A stretch of DNA of 64,000 bases. Origin: Rattus norvegicus (lineage: Eukaryota > Chordata > Mammalia > Rodentia > Muridae). This document shows positions 62,140 to 64,000 of this stretch, one piece after another. The notes under the pieces were generated by a model. That model was not told the origin of the DNA. It worked only from the letters and a program-made list of their open reading frames with translations, and did not search any database. Each line of letters opens with the position of its first letter. Position 1 is the first letter of the stretch. The translations under genes and the position numbers were made by a program. The stretch covers positions 4,864,568-4,928,567 of the forward strand of contig NC_086040.1 of assembly GCF_036323735.1 (NCBI RefSeq), in the 5' to 3' direction.

Positions 62140-64000
62140 CAAATATGGGCAATTTTGTAGACAGATAACAGGTAGCATAGTCAAATCCGTAACAAATAAA
62201 AACAACCCCATAACTCCTAATGAAATAGAACCAGTCATTAAAGGTGTCCAAACCAAAAAGAGCCCAGGTTCAGACAGGTTTAGTGCAGAATTCCATCAGA
62301 CCTTCATAGAAGACCTCATACCAATATTATAAAAACTATTCCACAAAATTGAAACAGATGGAGCAATACCGAATTCCTTCTATGAAGCCACAATTACTCT
62401 TATAGCAAAACCACAAAAAGACAAAACATAGAAAGAGAACTTCAGACCAATTTCCCTTATGCATATCAACGCAAAAATAATCAATAAAATTCTGGCAAAC
62501 CAAATCCAAGAGCACATCAAAACAATCATGCACCATGATCAAGTAGGTTTCATCCCAGGCATGCAGGGATGGTTCAATATATGGAAAACCATCAACATGA
62601 TCTCTTATATGAAAAAAATGAAAGAACAAAACAACATGATCATTTCATTAGTTGCTGAGAAATCATTTGACAAAATTCAACAACCCTTCATGATGAAAGT
62701 CCTGGGAAGAACAGGAATTCAAGGCCCATACCTAAACATACTAAAAGCCATATACCGCAAACCAGTTGCTAACATTAAACTAAATGGAGAGAAACTTGAA
62801 GCAATCCCACTAAAATCATCGACTAAACAAGGCTGCTCACTATTCCTACTTATTCAATATTCTTGAAGTTCTAACCAGAGCAATCAGACAACAAAGGAGG
62901 TCAAGGGGATACAGATCGGAAAAGAAGTCAAAATATCACTATTTGCAGAAGATATGATAGTATATTTAAGTGATCCCAAAAGTTCCACCAGAGAACTACT
63001 AAAGCTGATAAACAACTTCAGCCAAGTGGCTGGGTATAAAAATAACTCAAATAAATCAGTAGCCTTCCTCTACACAAAAGAGGAACAAGCCGAGAAAGAA
63101 ATTAGGGAAATGACACCCTTCGTAATAGACCCAAATATTAAGAAGTAACTCGGTGTGACTTTAACAAAGCAAGTAAAATATCTGTACAATAAGAACTTCA
63201 AGACTCTGAAGAAAGAAATTGAAGAAGACTTCAGAAGATGGAAAGATCTCCCATGCTCATGGATTGGCAGTATTAATATAGTAAAAATGGCCATTTTACC
63301 TAAAGCGATCTACAGATTCAATGCAATCCCCATCAAAATACCAATCCGTTTCTTCAAAGAGTTAGGCAGAACAATTTGCAAATTCATCTGGAATAACAAA
63401 AAACCCAGGATAGCTAAAGCTATCCTCAACAATAAAAGGACTTCAGGGGGAATCACTATCCCTGAACTCAAGCAGTATTACAGAGCAATAGTGATAAAAA
63501 CTGCATGGTTTTGGTACAGAGACAGACAGATAGACCAATGGACCAGAAATGAAGACCCAGAAATGAAACCACACATCTATGGGCAGTTGATTTTTGACAA
63601 AGGTGCCAAAACCGTCAAATGGAAAAAGATAGCATTTTCAGCAAATGGTGCTGGTTCAACTGGAGGTCAACATGTAGAAGAATGCAAATCGATCCATGCT
63701 GATCACCCTGTACATAGCTTAAGTCCAAGTGGATCAAGGACCTGCACATCAAACCAGGTTTACTGAAACTAATAGAAGAAAAACTAGGGAAGCATCTGGA
63801 ACAAATGGACACTGGAAAAAGTTCCTGAACAAAACACCAATGGCTTATGCTCTAAGATGAAGGATCCACAAATGGGATCTCATGAAACTTCAAAGCTTCT
63901 GTAAGGCAAAGGACACGGGGGTTAGGACAAAATGCCAACCAATAGATTGGGAAAAGATCTTTACCAATCCTACAATAGATATAGGGCTTATATACAAAAT
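62140..64000 (+). mobile_element. L1 ORF2 (RT to C-terminal region), running off the window
   Basis: Plus-strand ORF2 from just before the reverse transcriptase (NNPITPNEIEPVIKG) through the FAED motif (62950) and the VKMAILPKAIYRFNAIPIK segment to about the CKAKDT region at 63910, continuing past the window edge. The longest open piece is 63155-63766 (203 codons). Stops, for example at about 62330 and 62865, and frameshifts make it inactive. It lies head-to-head with the minus-strand L1 5' half, an arrangement that twin priming of one insertion could produce. Confidence 0.95.

Overview
The window looks like an intergenic, repeat-dominated stretch of a murid rodent genome, most probably rat (Rattus). 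Three ID (BC1-derived) SINEs carry good target-site duplications. The younger LINE-1 copies read like the rat L1 subfamily in ORF2 and in the G-rich 3' UTR, and Lx-type L1s, B1 and B3 SINEs and class II endogenous retrovirus pieces fill much of the rest. I see no intact protein-coding host gene, no tRNA/rRNA gene, no CRISPR array and nothing prokaryotic. Most short open frames are slices of L1 ORF2 or chance frames.

Layout. 1-9.5 kb: an 84-bp minisatellite, a 3.9-kb 5'-truncated L1 on the minus strand, and a rearranged L1 at 8.1-9.5 kb. 9.5-13.8 kb: a large imperfect palindrome with two arms of about 1.6 kb, roughly 88-90 % alike by eye, around a 1.0-kb spacer that holds a broken processed copy of glutaredoxin-1. 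L1 ORF2 fragments in the same orientation abut both outer ends. 13.8-23.7 kb: L1 fragments and unique AT-rich DNA. 23.7-31.1 kb: a tandem array of three diverged copies of a 2.2-2.8 kb unit, each starting with an L1 3' UTR-like segment and a microsatellite. 31.1-36.7 kb: a minus-strand, Ser/Pro/Thr-rich, internally repetitive coding-like region that I cannot assign to a family. It is broken by stops, a homopolymer frameshift and two L1 insertions. 37.5-41.4 kb: an older minus-strand L1, followed flush by an LTR-like segment. 43-51 kb: ID, B1 and several old L1 3' ends. 53.5 kb: a clean solo LTR with a 6-bp target duplication. 57.6-58.8 kb: class II retrovirus remnants. 59.6-64 kb: the 5' half of an L1 on the minus strand facing an L1 ORF2 on the plus strand that runs off the window.

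No set of genes works together here. The points of interest are structural: the palindrome around a retrocopy, the tandem array whose equivalent sites carry three different microsatellite motifs, and the decayed low-complexity coding region. Repeat boundaries were judged by eye and are usually good to about 20 bp. Family names come from memory of rodent repeats, not from a database search.
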